Origin: Vreelandella subglaciescola
GTDB taxonomy: Bacteria > Pseudomonadota > Gammaproteobacteria > Pseudomonadales > Halomonadaceae
NCBI RefSeq assembly: GCF_900142895.1
Contig: NZ_LT670847.1
Coordinates: forward strand, 868,001-932,000
Reading direction: 5' to 3'
DNA: 64,000 bases
Both the position numbers and the translations under genes were made by a program. Shown here piece by piece: positions 28,772 to 38,086 of this stretch (its first letter is position 1; every line of letters starts with the position of its first letter). The notes beneath the pieces were generated by a model. It did no database searches and had not been told where the DNA came from. It saw only the letters and a program-made list of their open reading frames with translations.

Positions 28772-28877
28772 TACCGGTCACCCCCGGGGTCATGTTTACC
28801 GTCCAGTCCGCCATGGACAAAGCGGGAAACAGCAAACCACCTGACAGGGCACCTACCCGCTGAGCGTACACACGCAT

Positions 28878-29162
28878 ACTGTGTCTCCACAGAGTGTCAT
28901 TCTTGTCGGATTTTGCCTAATCCCTCTATTTTTTTCGACCGACGCTCGCATTCGCCGGGCGATTCAGGGTGAAAGCCTGCTTATAGATACTCAAACCGAG
29001 TATAGACACAGATCCGAAAAACACTAAAAAAACAAGATAAATATATAAAGACTAATATACGAAATTTTGAGACGAAGACCGAATATGAAATTCAGGTGGT
29101 CGCTAACAGACCGACGCCTGTGGGCTCTGGCATGGCCACTGCTGACCGCTACCTTCCATCAC
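28878..29162. promoter_or_regulatory. A+T-rich region upstream of coxB with a truncated plus-strand ORF
   Basis: About 285 bases between the coxB start and the right thiB repeat. Positions ~28985-29085 are strikingly A+T-rich (runs such as AAAAAACACTAAAAAAACAAG) and are the likely promoter region of the oxidase cluster. On the plus strand an ATG at 29085 opens MKFRWSLTDRRLWALAWPLL, which resembles the start of a MATE-type transporter. It is cut by the repeat and stops at 29210, so it is a fragment with low-confidence identity. Confidence 0.4.
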
Positions 29163-29540
29163 GCCTGCGGCGGCAAGCGTCCCAGCGGTCGCGCGCTTAA
29201 CTGCTGGCGTTGAGCCATTCACGGATCCATTCGCGGCGGTGTTCCTGCACCTCATCGGGGCTGAAGGTAAAGCCGTCGGGGTCGATCAGGCGGTCAAACG
29301 CCGGCGGCAGTTCGTCGTCAAGTTCAATGGCGGGATACATCACATTGCCCAGCGGAATGTGGCGCTGAAAAGCGGGCGTCAGCATGAACTGCATGAACGC
29401 GCGGGCAAGCTCAGGGTTTTCTGCATTGCGGGTGATCGCGGCGGTTTCCACTTGCAGGTAGTGGCCTTCCGCAAATTCGGCGGCCTGATAGCGGTCAGTG
29501 TCTTCTACCGCCATGTGATACGCCGGCGAGGTACTGTACG
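29163..29540. repeat. Right copy of the thiB/thiP direct repeat bounding the island
   Basis: This is the counterpart of 16500-16877, in the same orientation and about 95% identical. It contains the last part of the complete thiB plus the first ~16 codons of thiP (MAQRQQLSARPLGR). After those codons the sequence diverges into island DNA, so thiP is truncated here while thiB is truncated at the left copy. Confidence 0.9.
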
Positions 29541-30216
29541 ACAGCACCATGGGTGCCTCGCCGTTCATGAACAGCGAGAAATACGCCTGGCTCCAGCCAC
29601 TGGCCACGGTCAGCACATGCTGGTTGAGCTGCTGCCACGCTTCGCCGGCGTCTTCCCCGTAAACGTGCTTGATCCACAACAGCAGCCCGAGGCCGGGCAC
29701 GCTGGTACGCGGGTCGGAAATGATCACTTTCAGATCATCGGGCGCGTCGAGCAGCGCCTGAAAGCTTGCGGGCGGGTTGGGCAGCGCTTCGGTGTCGTAA
29801 ACAAAGGCGAACTGCCCCCAGTCATAGGGCAAAAAGGTCTCGTCGTCCCAGTCAATGGGCAACGTAAGCGCCGCGGTGTCCGCGCCGTGGGGAACCAACA
29901 GTTCCAGGTCCCGGGCTTCCTCCATCAGGTTCATATCCAGGCCCAGCACCACGTCGGCCGCGGTACTTTCACCCTCAAGGCGCAGGCGCTGCAGAATATC
30001 CACGCCGCCATCAAGCGCCACAAAGGTGACCGTGCAGTCATCGCACTGTGCTTCAAAGGCTTTTTTCACCTGAGGGCCAGGCCCCCAGTCCGCGACAAAC
30101 GAGATGTAGGTATAAACCGTAAGCGTACGCGGCGCGGCAAATGCGCCCGGCGCAGCGGCTATCCCAAGCGCAAGGCAAAGCCCCAGTGCTGGAACAAAAC
30201 GACAATGACGATGCAT
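29197..30216 (-). CDS. thiB: Thiamine ABC transporter substrate-binding protein ThiB
   Basis: A complete 339-residue periplasmic thiamine/TPP-binding protein. A signal peptide spans residues 1 to about 27 (ALGLCLALGIAAAPGAFA). The mature chain starts RTLTVYTYISFVADWGPGP, typical of ThiB (TbpA), with WSQAYFSLF and VLSYSTSPAYH ligand-loop regions further on. Downstream only the first codons of thiP remain before island DNA, so it is physically separated from thiPQ at 14.2-16.6 kb. All three proteins are still encoded, so transport could persist if both transcripts are made. Confidence 0.93.
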   Translation of the reverse strand: MHRHCRFVPALGLCLALGIAAAPGAFAAPRTLTVYTYISFVADWGPGPQVKKAFEAQCDDCTVTFVALDGGVDILQRLRLEGESTAADVVLGLDMNLMEEARDLELLVPHGADTAALTLPIDWDDETFLPYDWGQFAFVYDTEALPNPPASFQALLDAPDDLKVIISDPRTSVPGLGLLLWIKHVYGEDAGEAWQQLNQHVLTVASGWSQAYFSLFMNGEAPMVLSYSTSPAYHMAVEDTDRYQAAEFAEGHYLQVETAAITRNAENPELARAFMQFMLTPAFQRHIPLGNVMYPAIELDDELPPAFDRLIDPDGFTFSPDEVQEHRREWIREWLNASS

Positions 30217-30241
30217 GGCAAAATCCGGTGAAGTATCGAGC

Positions 30242-30258
30242 CCGGGCGTTACGCCCGG
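30242..30258 (-). promoter_or_regulatory. Palindrome in the thiB leader
   Basis: A perfect inverted repeat, CCGGGCG-TTA-CGCCCGG, lies about 26 bases upstream of the thiB start. It could be an mRNA hairpin or protein-binding site. No thi-box (TPP riboswitch) sequence was recognised here. Confidence 0.4.
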
Positions 30259-30312
30259 TTAATGCGAATGCCAGTGTAGCAAATCCCCTGCCGTCACCCA
30301 TGCCGCTGCCTT

Positions 30313-30339
30313 TAAAAACGCCACGCCGTGGAGCGTGCG
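30313..30339 (-). terminator. Rho-independent terminator after lon
   Basis: Downstream of the lon stop on the minus strand is a G+C-rich hairpin CGCACGC-TCCACG-GCGTGGCG with one bulge, followed directly by TTTTT. This is a good intrinsic terminator separating lon from thiB. Confidence 0.65.
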
Positions 30340-30362
30340 TACCATTACGTCACCGGATGGCG

Positions 30363-32834
30363 TTAAAACACCACGTTGGCGACGTCCTGGTAACGGTCAG
30401 CGAAGTGTACCGTCATGCCTTCACGGAGGAAGTCAGGCAACTCGTCATAGTCGCGGCGGTTGGCAGCGGGCAGTATCACCTCGAAGATGCTGCTTCTGCG
30501 GGCGGCAATGACTTTTTCGCGGATGCCGCCCACCGGCAGTACCTGCCCGGTCAGCGTGAGCTCGCCGGTCATCGCCAGTGGCCGGTTGATCGACTGGTGC
30601 CGGGCCAGCGAAAGTAACGCCGTGGTCATCGATACGCCGGCAGACGGGCCATCCTTGGGCGTGGCGCCTTCGGGTACGTGCAGGTGAATAAAGGCCGAAT
30701 CGAAGAAATCCTGCTGTGCACCGTGTTCCTTTAAATGGCCCAGGGTGTAGCTGTAGGCAATATTGGCGGACTCTTTCATCACGTCGCCCAGCTGGCCGGT
30801 GAGCTTGAAGCCGCGGTCCAGCGAGTGCACCTTGCTGGCTTCTATCGGCAGCGTCGTCCCGCCCATCGCCGTCCAGGCAAGGCCGGTTACCACGCCTTCG
30901 CCCTTGAGCACTTTCTCCTTGCGGAAAATCGGCGCGCCGAGGAAGTCTTCAAGGTTTTTCACCGATACCTTGACGGTTTCATCCTCGCTTTCCAGCAGCT
31001 GTACCGTGGCCTTGCGCACAATGCGGTGGAGCTGTTTTTCCAACTGCCGCACGCCGGCTTCCCGGGCGTAGCCTTCAATCACCTGCTTGAGCGCTGCATC
31101 GGTCAGATTGATGCGTTTTTTGCTCAGGTTATTGCGCTTGAGCAGCTTCGGCCACAGGTGGTTTTTGGCAATCGCCACTTTTTCCTCGGCAATATAGCCG
31201 GAGAGGCGAATCTGCTCCATGCGGTCCAGCAGCGCCCGCGGAATGGAATCCACGGCGTTCGCGGTGCACACAAACAGCACCTTGGAAAGGTCCATGCGCA
31301 CGTCAAGGTAGTGGTCGAGAAAGTCCACGTTCTGCTCGGGGTCGAGTACTTCCAACAGCGCCGAGGCCGGATCGCCCTGAAACGACTGGCCGAGCTTGTC
31401 GATCTCGTCGAGCATGATCACCGGATTTTCGACCTCGACTTCCTTGAACGCCTGCACAAACTTGCCCGGAATGGCGCCAACGTAGGTGCGGCGGTGGCCT
31501 TTTATTTCAGCCTCGTCGCGCATCCCGCCGACCGAGAAGCGGTAGAACTTGCGCCCCAGCGCATCGGCAATGGAGCGCCCGACCGAGGTTTTACCCACCC
31601 CGGGCGGACCGACCAGCAGCACAATCGAGCCGCCTACGTCGCCCTTGAACGTGCCTTCGGCGAGAAACTCGACGATGCGCTCTTTTACCTCGTCCAGCCC
31701 GTTGTGATCGCGGTTGAGCACCTCACGGGCATGATTCAAGTCCAGCTTGTCGTCGCTGGTCAGCCCCCAGGGCAGGCAGGTGAGCCAGTCCAGATAATTG
31801 CGCGTGGTGCCGTATTCCGGCGAGCCGGTTTCCAGCACGCTGAGCTTGCCCAGTTCCTCGTCGATGCGCTCCTGCACGCGCTCGGGCACGGTAAGGCCCG
31901 TCAGCCGCGCGCGGAAGGTATCCACATCGTTTTCGCGGTCGTCTTTGGAGATACCCAGCTCGCGCTGAATTACCTTGAGCTGCTCGCGCAGGAAGAACTC
32001 GCGCTGACGATCCTGCATCTGCGCGTTGACCTGCTCGCTGATCTCGCTCTGCAGCTGGGCGACGTCAATTTCCTTGCGCAACAGCGGCAGCACTTTTTGC
32101 ATCCGCTCAATCACCGGAAGCGTCGCCAGCACGCTCTGCAGCTCGTGCCCCTTGGCCGAGGTAATCGCCGCGGCAAAGTCGGTCAGCGGGCCCGGCTGGT
32201 TGGGACTGAAGCGGTTGAGGTAGTGCTTGAGCTCTTCGCCGTAAAGCGGGTTAAGCGGCAACAACTCCTTGATGCCGTTGATGATCGCCATGGCGTAAGC
32301 GCGGGTTTCTTCATTTTCCGCGTCGACCGGCTCCTTGGGGTAGGTAACTTCCACCAGATACGGCGGCTTTTTGGACAGCCAGCGCGTAATTTTAAAGCGC
32401 TGAACCCCTTGGGCGATGAACTGGATCTGCTGGTCTTCGGCCTTGAGCTTGTGCACCTTGACGGCGGTGCCAAATTCGGGGAAATCATTCTCGCCGGGCG
32501 CGCCATCTTTGCCATCGCCCACAAACGCCACGCCAATGGTGTGATGCGGCGTGTTGTTCACCCGACGCATGGTCTCTTCCCAGCGCTCGCGATTGATTAA
32601 CAGCGGCTGTACCTGCGCGGGGAAAAACGGGCGATTATTGATGGGCAGCAGATAAATACGCTCGGGCAGCATTTCGCTTGCCGGCACCATAGGGTTGACG
32701 CGCTCGCCGTCAGAACGATGCTCGTGCGCGGAATCATCTTCGCCCTGCTTCTCGGTCTCGTCGTAGGCCGAGGTTTCGTCTTGCGCTACCCACTGGGGAG
32801 CCTGGTCGTCGCGGTCAAAATCCTGGTCGCTCAT
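30363..32834 (-). CDS. Lon-type ATP-dependent protease
   Basis: An 823-residue homo-oligomeric cytoplasmic AAA+ protease. The order is an acidic N-terminal extension (about 55 residues, rich in Asp/Glu), a Lon substrate-binding domain beginning YLLPINNRPFFPAQVQPL, an AAA+ domain with Walker A GPPGVGKTSVGRS and Walker B PVIMLDEIDK, and a C-terminal protease domain with catalytic Ser731 (KDGPSAGV) and Lys774 (GIREKVIA). The Ser-Lys spacing equals that of E. coli Lon. The long acidic N-terminus and the absence of clpX next door suggest it may be a second, AsrA-like Lon and not the clpX-linked one. GGAGGG precedes the ATG. Confidence 0.93.
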   Translation of the reverse strand: MSDQDFDRDDQAPQWVAQDETSAYDETEKQGEDDSAHEHRSDGERVNPMVPASEMLPERIYLLPINNRPFFPAQVQPLLINRERWEETMRRVNNTPHHTIGVAFVGDGKDGAPGENDFPEFGTAVKVHKLKAEDQQIQFIAQGVQRFKITRWLSKKPPYLVEVTYPKEPVDAENEETRAYAMAIINGIKELLPLNPLYGEELKHYLNRFSPNQPGPLTDFAAAITSAKGHELQSVLATLPVIERMQKVLPLLRKEIDVAQLQSEISEQVNAQMQDRQREFFLREQLKVIQRELGISKDDRENDVDTFRARLTGLTVPERVQERIDEELGKLSVLETGSPEYGTTRNYLDWLTCLPWGLTSDDKLDLNHAREVLNRDHNGLDEVKERIVEFLAEGTFKGDVGGSIVLLVGPPGVGKTSVGRSIADALGRKFYRFSVGGMRDEAEIKGHRRTYVGAIPGKFVQAFKEVEVENPVIMLDEIDKLGQSFQGDPASALLEVLDPEQNVDFLDHYLDVRMDLSKVLFVCTANAVDSIPRALLDRMEQIRLSGYIAEEKVAIAKNHLWPKLLKRNNLSKKRINLTDAALKQVIEGYAREAGVRQLEKQLHRIVRKATVQLLESEDETVKVSVKNLEDFLGAPIFRKEKVLKGEGVVTGLAWTAMGGTTLPIEASKVHSLDRGFKLTGQLGDVMKESANIAYSYTLGHLKEHGAQQDFFDSAFIHLHVPEGATPKDGPSAGVSMTTALLSLARHQSINRPLAMTGELTLTGQVLPVGGIREKVIAARRSSIFEVILPAANRRDYDELPDFLREGMTVHFADRYQDVANVVF

Positions 32835-32957
32835 GCGCCCTCCGTAAACAAAGGCTGGCGGTCTAGCCGCCAGGCAGTGCTAGTGGAATGCGGGCACAGG
32901 GAGGAAACTTCAAGTGGAGGCGCAGGTGAAGGCGTGGGCCGCGCGTGCTAATTACCC

Positions 32958-34208
32958 TTACCAATCCGGCAGCGCGCGGCCGTTAACTCGCCAGGTGCCC
33001 TTCACCAGATCAAAGGTCAGCTCCCGGGCATTCAGCGGCAGGCCAAGCCACAGTGCGGCCACCGTGGGCGCCTCGTGCCAGGTGATATCACCGTCCAGCC
33101 GGTCGAGAAAACGCGCCTGCATCGCCGGCTGGTCAAGCGCGGTAATGCTGAGCTCGTCAAGCGCACGGGCATCGAAAAACAACGCGCCGTTGGCCTCCAC
33201 GGGAATCCCCAGCAGCGGACTTTTCAGAGCAATCTGGCGGATATCCAGGCGCGGCGAGTCGGCCAGCACGTCCAATAACGCCGGCTCCAGGCGCTGTAAT
33301 ACCCCTTCGGCCACGGGCATGTCGCTATCGCCCCAGGCGGTTTCCTGACGCAGCTGGGCAAACACCCGGCGCACGGCGTCGGCGTTCAGGCGTGAAAGCG
33401 TCACCTCCACGCGGCCGTTGAGCGCCGACGTATCCGGCGCTTCCTCGGTCAGCAGTACGTCGTCCAGCGTCAGTTCGCCGTCAATGCGCAGTTCGCGTTC
33501 ATCCAGCGCCATATCGGTATGTACGACCAGCGGGGCAAAGGCCAGATCGAGTTTGGGGTGGCTAAGCGTCAGCTGTTCGATGCGCAGCTTATCGTGCTGG
33601 TTGAAGTGATAAGCGCCGTCAATGTAGGTATAACGACTTTCAAGCGTGACCGGGCCAAGGGCCAAGCGGGCGTCATGATCGGTCAGCGTTAGCTGATCCA
33701 GACCGGCATTCAAACGCCAGTCACCGTAGACGCCGCGCAGCTGAAGCCGGGCGCCTTTTACGGCAAGTTCACGGCCGTGCTGAGTGATGACCAGAGGCGC
33801 CAGCGCCACGTGCATTTCGGAGCGCCCGGTATAGGTGTGGTAGCGCCCTTCCCAGCGCGGCACGGAAGGCGCTGAAACGTTGCCCACCGCCTGCTGCAGC
33901 GCGCCGTCCAGACGCGGGCGCAGCGTGCCGGTGATGTCACTGGCAAGTACGCCATGACGGGCATCGTAGTTCAGTTCCAGCCGCCAGGGGCGACCCAGCA
34001 GCGGCGAGAGCAGAATGCTTCCCTGAGAGCTGAGCCAGCCGGGATCGCTGCTGATACGCTTGACGCGCCATTCACCCCGCGCTTCCAAATCGGCAAGCGC
34101 CTGGCTCAGGCTGCGTTCAAACAGTACGCTGGAGACCAGCTGCGCCACCAGCCAGACAACCGTCAGCGCCGCCAGCACGGGAACAATGAGCCGTTCCTTA
34201 CGCATCAA
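32958..34208 (-). CDS. DUF945 (YdgA-like) protein
   Basis: A 416-residue protein of the DUF945/YdgA family. An N-terminal hydrophobic anchor (residues about 6-28) precedes a long predominantly beta chain with repeated short segments (for example VHTDMALDERELRIDGELTL). It is probably anchored to the inner membrane and exposed in the periplasm. Family function is not established. The gene lies alone between lon and pgpA in the same orientation. Confidence 0.75.
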   Translation of the reverse strand: MMRKERLIVPVLAALTVVWLVAQLVSSVLFERSLSQALADLEARGEWRVKRISSDPGWLSSQGSILLSPLLGRPWRLELNYDARHGVLASDITGTLRPRLDGALQQAVGNVSAPSVPRWEGRYHTYTGRSEMHVALAPLVITQHGRELAVKGARLQLRGVYGDWRLNAGLDQLTLTDHDARLALGPVTLESRYTYIDGAYHFNQHDKLRIEQLTLSHPKLDLAFAPLVVHTDMALDERELRIDGELTLDDVLLTEEAPDTSALNGRVEVTLSRLNADAVRRVFAQLRQETAWGDSDMPVAEGVLQRLEPALLDVLADSPRLDIRQIALKSPLLGIPVEANGALFFDARALDELSITALDQPAMQARFLDRLDGDITWHEAPTVAALWLGLPLNARELTFDLVKGTWRVNGRALPDW

Positions 34209-34265
34209 GCCTCCCTCGTGCTAGTGGCGCCAGTCTTCCTTCTGCCCGGGCGAATGCGGCCAACG

Positions 34266-34739
34266 CTAGTGCAGCCAGAACCACAGGTGCATGGTACTCC
34301 AGGCATAAAGCCCGGCCATGACGTCGTCGATCATGATGCCAAAACCGCCCGCCACGCGGCGGTCTGCCCAGCGAATTGGCCAGGGTTTGAAGACGTCGAA
34401 AATACGGAATATGACAAAGCCCCAGAGCGCCGCCTCCCAGGAAAACGGCACCGCGGCCATGGTAATCCAGTAGCCGACAAACTCGTCCCAGACAATGCCG
34501 GAATGATCGTGTACGCCTAAATCAATGGAGGTTTTGTCGCACAGCCAGACGCCGACGACAAAGGCCACAAACACGATACCGAGATACCAGCTGAGCGTCA
34601 GGTCGGCCATCAGCCAGTAAAACGGAATGGCCGCCAGCGTGCCGAACGTGCCTGGCGCCCAAGGCGCCGCGCCGCTGCCCAGGCCAAAGGCAAAAAAGTG
34701 CGTGGGGCGTCGCCAGACGCTGCCCGGTGCGCGATTCAT
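34266..34739 (-). CDS. pgpA: Phosphatidylglycerophosphatase A
   Basis: A 157-residue inner-membrane phosphatase that makes phosphatidylglycerol from its phosphate. It has about four hydrophobic segments. PgpA family motifs are GSGAAPWAPGTFGTL near residue 22, VHDHSGIVWDEFVGYW near 78 and FRIFDVFKPWPI near 113. The start overlaps the thiL stop as ATGA, the same thiL-pgpA arrangement as in E. coli. Confidence 0.93.
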   Translation of the reverse strand: MNRAPGSVWRRPTHFFAFGLGSGAAPWAPGTFGTLAAIPFYWLMADLTLSWYLGIVFVAFVVGVWLCDKTSIDLGVHDHSGIVWDEFVGYWITMAAVPFSWEAALWGFVIFRIFDVFKPWPIRWADRRVAGGFGIMIDDVMAGLYAWSTMHLWFWLH

Positions 34740-35746
34740 CGGCTATCTCCCGGCACGGTGGCAGAAGCGGGGGCAAAATGCTGCCAGCCATGATAATCGC
34801 CCGCCGCGGCATCAACGCTGCCGTCACCCGAGCTGACCGCCCCCGGCGCCACGCAGCGGCCAACGGCGCTGAGTGCGAGCCCCTGCGCGTCCAGTGCCGC
34901 CTGCGCCCGGGCAAAATTCTCCGGCGCAATGGTGATCAGCAATTCATAGTCGTCACCGCCGGAAAGCGCGGCGCGGCGGGCCGCGTCTGCGCCCAGCGCC
35001 GCCGTTAGTCCTTCTGCCAGCGGCACGGCGTCGGCGTCAAGCTGCACGTCGACGTTCGAGGCGCGGCGAATATGCCCCAGATCCGCCAGCAGGCCATCGG
35101 AAATATCCATGGCGCTGGTGGCCAGCCCGCGCAGCGCCATGCCGGCCTCAAGCCGGGGCTCGGGCAGCAGGTAGCGGCGCAGCAGCGGGTGCGACAAATC
35201 ACGCTCGCCGCGCTGCCAGAGTTCCAGTCCGCCCGCGCCGCCGCCCAACGCGCCGGTCACCGCGACGACATCGCCGACCACCGCCCCGCTGCGCTTGAGC
35301 GCCTGGCCGGTGGGTACGTCGCCCATCACCGTCACGCTGATGGCCAGCGTGCCCGAGGTCACGTCGCCGCCCACCAGGGTGGAATCGTACGCCGCGCAGC
35401 CGCCCAGAAAGCCCTGTGCGTAACCGCTGAGCCAGGCGTCCGCAGCGTCTTCATCAGCAAAGCGCCGCGCATCCAACGTCAGCGCCATCCAGCACCAGCG
35501 CGCACGCGCGCCCATGGCTGCGAGATCGCTCACGGCAACGGCAAGCGCACGGTGGCCCACGGCGCTGGCCGGCGCATCATCGGGAAAATGCACGTTCGTG
35601 ACCGAGGTATCCACGCTCACGGCAAGTTCATGCCCGGCGCGCGGTACCAGCAGTGTGGCATCGTCACCAATCCCCAGCGCCACGCGGCTGTCTGCCGCGC
35701 CGGGTGCGGTGAAGTAATGTCGAATCAGGTCGAATTCGGCAAGCAC
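34736..35746 (-). CDS. thiL: Thiamine-monophosphate kinase
   Basis: A 336-residue ATP-dependent kinase converting thiamine monophosphate to the active diphosphate. It begins EFDLIRHYF and carries GIGDDATLL, SVDTSVTNVHF and later MDISDGLLADLGHI with DDYELL, the ATP/Mg and substrate blocks of the PurM-like ThiL fold. It sits downstream of nusB and overlaps pgpA, the conserved nusB-thiL-pgpA order. The thiamine transporter ThiBPQ is also in this window. Confidence 0.95.
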   Translation of the reverse strand: MLAEFDLIRHYFTAPGAADSRVALGIGDDATLLVPRAGHELAVSVDTSVTNVHFPDDAPASAVGHRALAVAVSDLAAMGARARWCWMALTLDARRFADEDAADAWLSGYAQGFLGGCAAYDSTLVGGDVTSGTLAISVTVMGDVPTGQALKRSGAVVGDVVAVTGALGGGAGGLELWQRGERDLSHPLLRRYLLPEPRLEAGMALRGLATSAMDISDGLLADLGHIRRASNVDVQLDADAVPLAEGLTAALGADAARRAALSGGDDYELLITIAPENFARAQAALDAQGLALSAVGRCVAPGAVSSGDGSVDAAAGDYHGWQHFAPASATVPGDSR

Positions 35747-35798
35747 GACGTCCCCTTAAGCATGGTGGCCCCTTAAACGCGTTGGCAGGCGTCAACGC

Positions 35799-36296
35799 TT
35801 AGCGACGCCGTGCGCTAACTTCAGCGCTACGCAGGCGGTTCGCCAGCTTGTCCAGAATGCCGTTGACGTATTTATGCCCGTCGGTGGCCCCAAACGATTT
35901 GGCCAGTTCCACGCCTTCGTTGATGACCACGCGATACGGCACTTCCATGCGCCGCGACAGCTCGTAGGCGCCAAGGCGCAGGATAGCGAGCTCTACCGCG
36001 TCCAGATCCTCAAGCCGACGGTCAAGCAGCGGCGAAATCTCACGGTCAAGCTCGCCCTTGAAGCGGGCGGTGTTATGCAGCAGCTCATGAAACAGCGCCT
36101 GATCAGCAATGCCCATGACGGTCACCCAGTTTTCGTGGGGCTCAAGATCGTCATCGGGTTTCTGGCTTCTGAACTCGGCTTCGATGGTGGTCATCGACTT
36201 GTGCGTCATCTGCCACTGATAAAGCCCCTGCACGGCAAGCTCACGCGCGGCATGGCGGCTCTGCTGAGCAGATGACGACTTGCGTTTCTGGCTCAT
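35799..36296 (-). CDS. nusB: Transcription antitermination factor NusB
   Basis: A 165-residue all-helical NusB that joins NusE (S10) on boxA RNA in rRNA antitermination. The N-terminal basic arginine-rich segment [18 protein letters not shown] and the C-terminal [20 protein letters not shown] are the signature parts. Its start overlaps the ribH stop by four bases, so ribH and nusB are translationally coupled. Confidence 0.95.
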   Translation of the reverse strand: MSQKRKSSSAQQSRHAARELAVQGLYQWQMTHKSMTTIEAEFRSQKPDDDLEPHENWVTVMGIADQALFHELLHNTARFKGELDREISPLLDRRLEDLDAVELAILRLGAYELSRRMEVPYRVVINEGVELAKSFGATDGHKYVNGILDKLANRLRSAEVSARRR

Positions 36297-36778
36297 TGAG
36301 CCTCCCCCATCGTGCGCAACAGCGAGACCATTTCCATCGCCGCCATGGCAGCGTCGGTGCCCTTGTTGCCCGCCTTGGTGCCGGCGCGCTCAATGGCCTG
36401 TTCGATGGATTCCACCGTGAGTACGCCATTGGCCACGGGCGTATCAAACTCCAGCTGCAGAGTATTCATCGCCGTGTTGCAGCCGCCCGCCACGTATTCA
36501 AAGTGCGGGGTGCCGCCACGGATCACGGCGCCGAGCGCAATGACCGCGTCGGGCTTGACCACATTGAGCACGCGCTTGATGGCCAGCGGCAATTCCCAGG
36601 CGCCCGGGGTATGAATCAGTTGAATGTTCTCGGGGTCGACGCCGTGGCGCACCAGGCTATCGACGGCGCCTTCCACCAGGCTATCAACCACGTGGTGGTT
36701 AAAGCGCCCCACCACGATGGCGTAGCGGCCGTTGACGTCAAAAAAGTTGCCTTCTACTTGAGCGAGCGGTTCCATCAT
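36293..36778 (-). CDS. ribH: 6,7-dimethyl-8-ribityllumazine synthase
   Basis: A 161-residue lumazine synthase, the penultimate step of riboflavin synthesis. Motifs include the substrate-binding [10 protein letters not shown], the phosphate loop [17 protein letters not shown] and the conserved PVANGVLT segment. It is 23 bases downstream of ribBA and overlaps nusB. Confidence 0.95.
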   Translation of the reverse strand: MMEPLAQVEGNFFDVNGRYAIVVGRFNHHVVDSLVEGAVDSLVRHGVDPENIQLIHTPGAWELPLAIKRVLNVVKPDAVIALGAVIRGGTPHFEYVAGGCNTAMNTLQLEFDTPVANGVLTVESIEQAIERAGTKAGNKGTDAAMAAMEMVSLLRTMGEAQ

Positions 36779-36801
36779 GTCTTCCTGCTGATACGGGGCG
36801 G

Positions 36802-37944
36802 TTAAGCCTTGTCGTTCGGTCCGAGGCGCTCAACGACTTCAAGATCGAAGCCGGAAAGCGCGGAGAATTTCCACGGCGAGCTGAGCAGGCGCATTTTGCC
36901 CACACCCAAATGCCGCAGAATCTGCGAGCCGGTGCCAATAGTTAGATAGTTGCCTGCGCCGTCGGAGTCGCTGGTGCGCGGCCGGCGCACGCGGTCGAGA
37001 AAGACGTCGAGCTGGTCTTTCAGATCCTGCGACGGGCCGTTTTCGTCGATCAGGACAAACACGCCGGGTTCGTTGCCGGCAATTTCCGCCAGCGCCCGAC
37101 CGGCATTCCAACGATTCTTGTCGTCCTGTTGCAAGCCCAGCACGTCGCGCAGGGTGTCGGCCAGATGCACGCGCACCGTGGTGGGCGCATCGGGCGTGGG
37201 CTGGCCGTTGACCAGCGCCAGATGGTGCGCGCCCTGAATACGGTCGCGGAACACGTGCAGCGTCATGTCGCCGTGGGCGGTGCGCTGGGGGCGCGACTCC
37301 AGCAGATCCACCGTTTGCTCGTTGACGATACGGTAGTGGATCAAATCGGCGATGGTGCCCATCTTGATGCCGTGCGCTTCGGCAAAGGCTTCAAGCTCGG
37401 GGCGGCGCGCCATGCTGCCGTCGTCGTTCATCACCTCGCAAATTACGCCGCTGGGGTCGCAGCCGGCGAGCGACGCCAGGTCGCACGCGGCCTCGGTATG
37501 GCCGGCGCGGCGCAGTACGCCGCCGGGCTCGGCCATCAGCGGGAAAATATGCCCGGGCTGAACAATATCGGTCGCTTTGGCGTGTGTGGCCACTGCGGCC
37601 TGCACCGTACGTGCGCGGTCGGCGGCCGAGATTCCCGTGGTCACCCCTTCGGTGGCCTCGATGGACAGCGTGAACTTGGTCCCGAAACCCGAGTTGTTAT
37701 CGCGCACCATCAGCGGCAGGCTCAGCTGCTCGCAGCGCTCGCGGGTCATGGGCAAACAGATCAGCCCACGGGCAAAACGCGCCATGAAGTTGATATGTTC
37801 GGCCTCAACCTTCTCGGCGGCCATGATGATATCGCCTTCGTTTTCGCGATCCTCGTCGTCCATGAGGATCACCATTTTTCCCTGGCGAATGTCTTCTACC
37901 AGATCGGCGATGGGGGCCAGCCCCCCAGCGGAGGATTGCGCCAT
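36802..37944 (-). CDS. ribBA: 3,4-dihydroxy-2-butanone 4-phosphate synthase with degenerate GTP cyclohydrolase II domain
   Basis: A 380-residue two-domain protein. The N-terminal RibB domain (residues about 10-205) has the acidic loop [16 protein letters not shown] and the RRAGHTEA substrate motif and should form 3,4-dihydroxy-2-butanone 4-phosphate. The C-terminal domain has RibA-like sequence, but the zinc-binding Cys cluster (C-x10-C-x-C, normally near a CDCG motif) is absent; the corresponding stretch reads [17 protein letters not shown] cyclohydrolase II activity is therefore unlikely. A separate ribA elsewhere would be needed. The ATG at 37944 has GGGAG six bases upstream; the frame is open 64 codons further but non-conserved. 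Confidence 0.9.
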   Translation of the reverse strand: MAQSSAGGLAPIADLVEDIRQGKMVILMDDEDRENEGDIIMAAEKVEAEHINFMARFARGLICLPMTRERCEQLSLPLMVRDNNSGFGTKFTLSIEATEGVTTGISAADRARTVQAAVATHAKATDIVQPGHIFPLMAEPGGVLRRAGHTEAACDLASLAGCDPSGVICEVMNDDGSMARRPELEAFAEAHGIKMGTIADLIHYRIVNEQTVDLLESRPQRTAHGDMTLHVFRDRIQGAHHLALVNGQPTPDAPTTVRVHLADTLRDVLGLQQDDKNRWNAGRALAEIAGNEPGVFVLIDENGPSQDLKDQLDVFLDRVRRPRTSDSDGAGNYLTIGTGSQILRHLGVGKMRLLSSPWKFSALSGFDLEVVERLGPNDKA

Positions 37945-38086
37945 GGAATCTCCCAGAGTTTTTCGCAATGCCGAAACGCCACACTGCGTGTATGACTGTC
38001 GTGTGTGGCTATCGTGTGTGATTACCGTATATGACCACGTAATCGGTAATGGGTAATGGGCAAATAGCGACGTGAATAGACGCGCG
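37945..38086 (-). promoter_or_regulatory. ribD-ribBA intergenic region
   Basis: A 142-base gap within an otherwise compact rib cluster. It contains a short imperfect repetition of GTGTGTGGCTATCGTGTGTG-like units at about 38000-38030. I looked for the conserved FMN-riboswitch blocks and did not find them. It may carry a promoter for ribBA-ribH-nusB. Confidence 0.35.

Larger units (their letters stand above)
27456..28877 (-). pseudogene. coxB: Cytochrome c oxidase subunit II 5' remnant, interrupted by IS630
   Basis: The signal peptide region MRVYAQRVGALSGGLLFPAL begins at 28877 and runs to GVTG at 28774. The gene resumes at 27690 with TSNDIFNLHMTIFWICVAI and two membrane helices, ending at LVDMY where IS1380 copy A begins. 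Removing the IS630 and one TA restores the frame exactly (GVTG-TSND). The entire CuA domain is missing. So coxB was hit twice: by an IS630 and by an IS1380-linked deletion that also removed nearly all of coxA. Confidence 0.92.

Noticed and set aside
30217..30362. TPP riboswitch upstream of thiB
   Set aside because: No thi-box core (CUGAGA ... ACCUGA-like) was seen; only a simple palindrome and the lon terminator are present.
37945..38086. FMN riboswitch upstream of ribBA
   Set aside because: The conserved RFN blocks were not found in either orientation.
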